Shown: positions 61,013 to 64,000 of the stretch, one piece after another
Position numbering within the stretch: position 1 is the stretch's first letter
Layout of the letters: each line of letters starts with the position of its first letter
Assembly: GCF_042646085.1 (NCBI RefSeq)
Contig: NZ_JBHRSZ010000001.1
Coordinates: forward strand, 186,001-250,000
Direction: 5' to 3'
From: Litoribrevibacter euphylliae
GTDB taxonomy: Bacteria; Pseudomonadota; Gammaproteobacteria; Pseudomonadales; Litoribrevibacteraceae
Length of the DNA stretch: 64,000 nt
Position numbers and translations under genes: made by a program
The notes under the pieces: model-generated
What the model saw: only the letters and a program-made list of their open reading frames with translations
The model's database searches: none
What the model was told of the DNA's origin: nothing

Positions 61013-62272
61013 ATGTCCTCTCAGAAAAAGCGTATTTTGGTTGTCGAAGACAGTCCCATCGTTCTCAAAATTCTACGTCATATAGTGAATCAGGAGTTAG
61101 ACCCTAAGTGCTATCAGGTCGATTACGTTGATTCCCTTGCTGGAGCGAAAGAAAGCATACAACAGCAAGATTACTTTGCGGCCTTGGCAGACCTAAATTT
61201 GCCGGACGCACCCGACGGTGAGGTGGTCGACTTTATTCTCGATAAGGGAATTCCTTGTATTGTGTTGACTGGCTCATACAGTGAAGAGCGACGTGAAAAG
61301 CTATTAACCATGGGCATCGTGGATTATGTGGTGAAAGAAAGTCGCTTTTCTTATGCTTACGCGGTGAAGCTGGTTCAACGCTTAACTTTGAACGAATTCA
61401 TTAAAGTCTTGGTGGTAGAGGACTCGGTTACTGCTCGAAAATACGTCAAGACGTTACTGCAACAACATTTGTTTCAAGTTTTGGAAGCAGAGAATGGGGT
61501 GGATGCACTCAAAGTCTATGAACAGCATCCGGAAGTACGGTTAATCATCACCGACTATCATATGCCGGAAATGGATGGCTTCGAGTTAGTACGACAAATT
61601 CGAATGCAAAGTGATAAATCGGATCTGGCGATCATCGGCTTGTCTTCTATGGAAAAGGGGGCTTTATCGGCCAAGTTTATTAAAAACGGCGCCAATGATT
61701 TCTTACAAAAGCCTTTCTTCCCGGAAGAACTTCATTGTCGAGTGATCCACAATTTGGAATCCATAGAACAAATTCAGGCACTCAATGAAGCGGCGAATCG
61801 TGATTATCTGACCAAACTCTATAACCGCCGTTATTTGTTCAATGCGGGGCAGGAGGTTCATCGAAACGCTAATCAGAAGAAACCGTTGGCTGTTGCGATG
61901 ATGTCTGTGGATAACTTTAAGGACGTGAATGATCAATACGGACATGAAGCAGGGGATGCCTTGTTGATTCATATGGGCGAGTTAATCAGTGAATCGTTCA
62001 GTCGTTTTCTCACGGCTCGACTGGATGGTGAAACTTTCTGCGTACTGTTACCGGGCTTGTCATCGTCACAAGCATTAACCTTGATGGAGCAATTTCGATT
62101 GAAAGTGGAAGATCAAGGTGTGTACATCGGTGATCAATATATAGATACGACCATCAGTGTCGGAGTCGCCACCCAGCTAGTGACGTCGCTGGATGGGATG
62201 ATTCACCGCGCAGATGAATACCTTTGTCGTGCAAAAGATATGGGCAGTAATCAGGTGGTTGGGGAAAGTTAA
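61013..62272 (+). CDS. Dual-receiver response regulator with degenerate GGDEF
   Basis: A 419-residue cytoplasmic protein from the ATG at 61013 (GGTGA upstream); earlier in-frame starts at 60986 and 60947 would add a tail before the first receiver strand. First receiver: ILVVEDSP, phosphoacceptor in ALADLNLPD. Second receiver: VLVVEDSV, IITDYHMPEMDG. The C-terminal domain has normal GGDEF surroundings (RDYLTKLYNRRYLF, DNFKDVNDQYGHEAGD), but its core is LDGETF instead of GGDEF, so it is probably inactive or a c-di-GMP/GTP sensor. It is divergent from a hybrid kinase, a likely partner. Confidence 0.83.
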   Translation: MSSQKKRILVVEDSPIVLKILRHIVNQELDPKCYQVDYVDSLAGAKESIQQQDYFAALADLNLPDAPDGEVVDFILDKGIPCIVLTGSYSEERREKLLTMGIVDYVVKESRFSYAYAVKLVQRLTLNEFIKVLVVEDSVTARKYVKTLLQQHLFQVLEAENGVDALKVYEQHPEVRLIITDYHMPEMDGFELVRQIRMQSDKSDLAIIGLSSMEKGALSAKFIKNGANDFLQKPFFPEELHCRVIHNLESIEQIQALNEAANRDYLTKLYNRRYLFNAGQEVHRNANQKKPLAVAMMSVDNFKDVNDQYGHEAGDALLIHMGELISESFSRFLTARLDGETFCVLLPGLSSSQALTLMEQFRLKVEDQGVYIGDQYIDTTISVGVATQLVTSLDGMIHRADEYLCRAKDMGSNQVVGES

Positions 62273-63810
62273 CCTACTTTCCCCAACAGTTCTTCGGTGG
62301 TTTTATCCGGGCATTCCCAGCTTTGCACCAGAATGTCGTTGTCCATGGATTCCAGGCGAACTGAGAACCCCCATAATGAATACAAGTGTTTGAGCATTTC
62401 GTTGGTAGTTTGATCGTCGAGCGGCCGGCTGTTGTGCATGTAGTGCCGTAAGGTGATCGAACGGTCGCCACGCACATTTACGTTATAGACTTGAATATTG
62501 GGTTCATTGTTGCCCAGATTGTATTGGTCAGAGAGTTCTTTTCTTAATTCCCGATACCCCATGTCATCATGAATGGCGGTGATAACCAGATGTTCTTCCT
62601 GTTTGTCATCGCGAATCCCGAAGAGATGAAGATCCCGCATGACTTTGGGCGACAAGAACTGCAGGATGAAGCTCTCATCTTTGTAATTGCGCATGGCGTG
62701 ATCAAGTGTTTTGATCCAATCAGAGCCCGCAATATCCGGGAACCACTCTTTATCTTCTTCGGTGGGGTTCTGGCAGATACGCTGGATGTCACGCATCATG
62801 CTAAAGCCCAAGGTGTAAGGGTTGATACCACTGTAATACGGGCTGTCAAAGTCCGGTTGATAGATCACATTGGTGTGCGACTGCATACACTCGATTAACA
62901 TACCTTCGGTAATAAACCCTTGATTGTAGAGTTCATTAATCAGGGTGTAGTGCCAGAAGGTAGCCCAGCCTTCGTTCATCACTTGCGTTTGTTTTTGTGG
63001 ATAAAAATACTGCGATAATTTACGCACGATACGAATGATTTCCCGCTGCCAGGTTTCAAGCAACGGCGCATTTTTTTCGATGAAATAGAGAATGTTTTCT
63101 TCGGGCTCTTCCGGGAAGCGTTTGGTGGTCTCATCTTTCGGACGTTCACTCTTAGGAATGGTATTCCACAGTTGGTTTAATTGTCGTTGACGATATTCCT
63201 CGCGTTCGGCCTGCAGTGCTTCCTCTTCTTGTGGCGACAGTGGTACCGGACGTTTATAACGGTTTACCCCGTAATTCATTAGGGCATGGCAGGAATCCAA
63301 TAGCTTTTCAACCTGATCTGAGCCATAACGTTCTTCACAGGTTTGTATGTATTGTTTGGCAAATAACAGGTAATCAATGATTGCGGTTGCATCGGTCCAT
63401 GCCTGGAACAAATAATTGCCTTTGAAGAAAGAGTTATGTCCGTAGCAAGCGTGTGCGATGACCAGTGCTTGCATTGCCATGGTGTTTTCTTCCATCAAAT
63501 ACGAAATGCAGGGCGAGGAGTTGATCACAATCTCATAAGCCAGGCCCATGGCTCCGCGTTGGTAGTTCTTATGGGTGGAAAGAAAATGTTTACCGAAAGA
63601 CCAATGGTTATACATTAACGGCATACCAATGGAGGCATAAGCGTCCATCATCTGTTCGGAAGAAATGACTTCAATTTGGTTGGGGTAGGTGTCCAGCCCG
63701 AACTCTTCAGCCAGTTCACTGATTTTCTTGTCGTACTTAGTGAGCAGCTCGAAGCTCCATTCCGAGCCTTCGGATAAATACTGTCGCTTAAACTTGGTTT
63801 TTCTTGTCAT
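62269..63810 (-). CDS. SpoVR family protein (YcgB-like)
   Basis: A 513-residue cytoplasmic SpoVR-family protein. Typical stretches are MPLMYNHWSFGKHF, EIVINSSPCISYLMEEN, HACYGHNSFFKGNYLF and VMNEGWATFWHYTLINEL. In proteobacteria it forms an operon with PrkA-type kinase and YeaH genes and is linked to stationary-phase or stress response; the mechanism is unknown. Its ATG overlaps the stop of the preceding yeaH-type gene (ATGA). Its stop overlaps the converging gene by four bases. Confidence 0.93.
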   Translation of the reverse strand: MTRKTKFKRQYLSEGSEWSFELLTKYDKKISELAEEFGLDTYPNQIEVISSEQMMDAYASIGMPLMYNHWSFGKHFLSTHKNYQRGAMGLAYEIVINSSPCISYLMEENTMAMQALVIAHACYGHNSFFKGNYLFQAWTDATAIIDYLLFAKQYIQTCEERYGSDQVEKLLDSCHALMNYGVNRYKRPVPLSPQEEEALQAEREEYRQRQLNQLWNTIPKSERPKDETTKRFPEEPEENILYFIEKNAPLLETWQREIIRIVRKLSQYFYPQKQTQVMNEGWATFWHYTLINELYNQGFITEGMLIECMQSHTNVIYQPDFDSPYYSGINPYTLGFSMMRDIQRICQNPTEEDKEWFPDIAGSDWIKTLDHAMRNYKDESFILQFLSPKVMRDLHLFGIRDDKQEEHLVITAIHDDMGYRELRKELSDQYNLGNNEPNIQVYNVNVRGDRSITLRHYMHNSRPLDDQTTNEMLKHLYSLWGFSVRLESMDNDILVQSWECPDKTTEELLGKVG

Positions 63811-64000
63811 GCGTCTCTCCGTTCAAACAATTCTCTAAATACCGGGTAGATGTCAGCTGCATCCGTGAGGTCTTGCATGGCAAATTGATCCGGAAAGGCC
63901 GCAGCCACTTGGCGATATTCTTCCCAGAGGTTTTGATGAAAGCGCGAGCCAATTTCGACATAAGCGAAATATTGCACTTTCGGCATGATGTTTTTTAATA
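63807..64000 (-). CDS. yeaH: YeaH/DUF444 family protein, C-terminal part only
   Basis: The last 63 or so codons of a gene that enters from the right edge. The end reads IYPVFRELFERRDA-stop, with HQNLWEEYRQ and FAMQDLTDAAD before it, which closely match the end of E. coli YeaH. Its TGA overlaps the SpoVR start as ATGA. DUF444 proteins have a von Willebrand-like domain and work with the PrkA kinase, whose gene probably lies outside the window. Confidence 0.88.
   Translation of the reverse strand, partial: LKNIMPKVQYFAYVEIGSRFHQNLWEEYRQVAAAFPDQFAMQDLTDAADIYPVFRELFERRDA

Noticed and set aside
1..64000. Defence islands, CRISPR, prophage or IS elements
   Set aside because: No direct-repeat arrays, integrase, transposase, terminal repeats or tRNA-associated integration sites were seen on reading both strands; gene order is typical chromosomal.

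Overview
This 64-kb window is chromosomal DNA of a free-living, probably marine, gammaproteobacterium, and the gene content points to an Oceanospirillales/Alteromonadales-like organism. The clues are an AlgU-MucA-MucB-MucC-MucD envelope-stress operon of the Pseudomonas type, a napEFDABC nitrate reductase operon, minCDE, prfB with its programmed frameshift followed by lysS, sdhE-ygfX, nadB, cysDN, NhaA, and many c-di-GMP and chemotaxis genes. Base composition looks even and moderate throughout. I see no rRNA, tRNA, CRISPR array, prophage, integrase or insertion sequence. Lineage is an inference from gene content only.

Layout. 351-5794: an iron-type periplasmic cluster (imelysin lipoprotein, di-heme oxidoreductase, second imelysin-like protein, Tat-exported DUF1513 protein) with two Fur-box-like sites. 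5.9-11.1 kb: repeat lipoprotein, MioC-like flavodoxin, Tas aldo/keto reductase, TrxB, DUF1329 protein. 11.2-17.7 kb: YchJ, RlmA, a lone cNMP-binding protein, NhaA, OmpW with a perfect FNR-type box, a DUF3187-like protein and a DUF2804 protein. 17.8-22.2 kb (minus strand): MinE/MinD/MinC, HopJ-family protein, and a proline-rich transglutaminase-like protein. 22.4-25.4 kb: small CbiX, GAF-GGDEF protein, STAS protein, PilZ protein and two small overlapping unknown genes. 25.7-28.5 kb: prfB and lysS. 28.5-33.1 kb: HDOD protein, YgfZ, SdhE-YgfX, NadB. 33.3-37.6 kb: the sigma-E operon ending in a DegP/MucD protease. 37.7-44.5 kb: an apparently permuted DUF4344 metallopeptidase, CysN with a degenerate APS-kinase-like tail, CysD and an M16 protease. 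44.7-50.5 kb: chemotaxis receptor, DUF445 protein, hydrolase, PrcB-like lipoprotein. 50.7-56.0 kb: napEFDABC and moaB. 56.2-62.3 kb: GGDEF-EAL protein, hybrid histidine kinase, and a divergent REC-REC-GGDEF-like regulator. 62.3-64.0 kb: SpoVR and the C-terminal end of a YeaH-type protein cut by the window edge.

How the genes work together. The clearest functional units are: the Fur-type periplasmic cluster; a low-oxygen set in which FNR-type boxes precede both ompW and nap, with moaB (molybdenum cofactor) just after nap; the sigma-E regulon core; septum placement by MinCDE; sulfate activation by CysDN; and c-di-GMP/two-component signalling near the right end. I found no unmistakable new defence or mobile system. 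The items most worth a second look are the permuted-looking DUF4344 metallopeptidase, the CysN with a P-loop-less APS-kinase remnant, the proline-rich transglutaminase-like protein with its upstream inverted repeat, and the imelysin/di-heme cluster.
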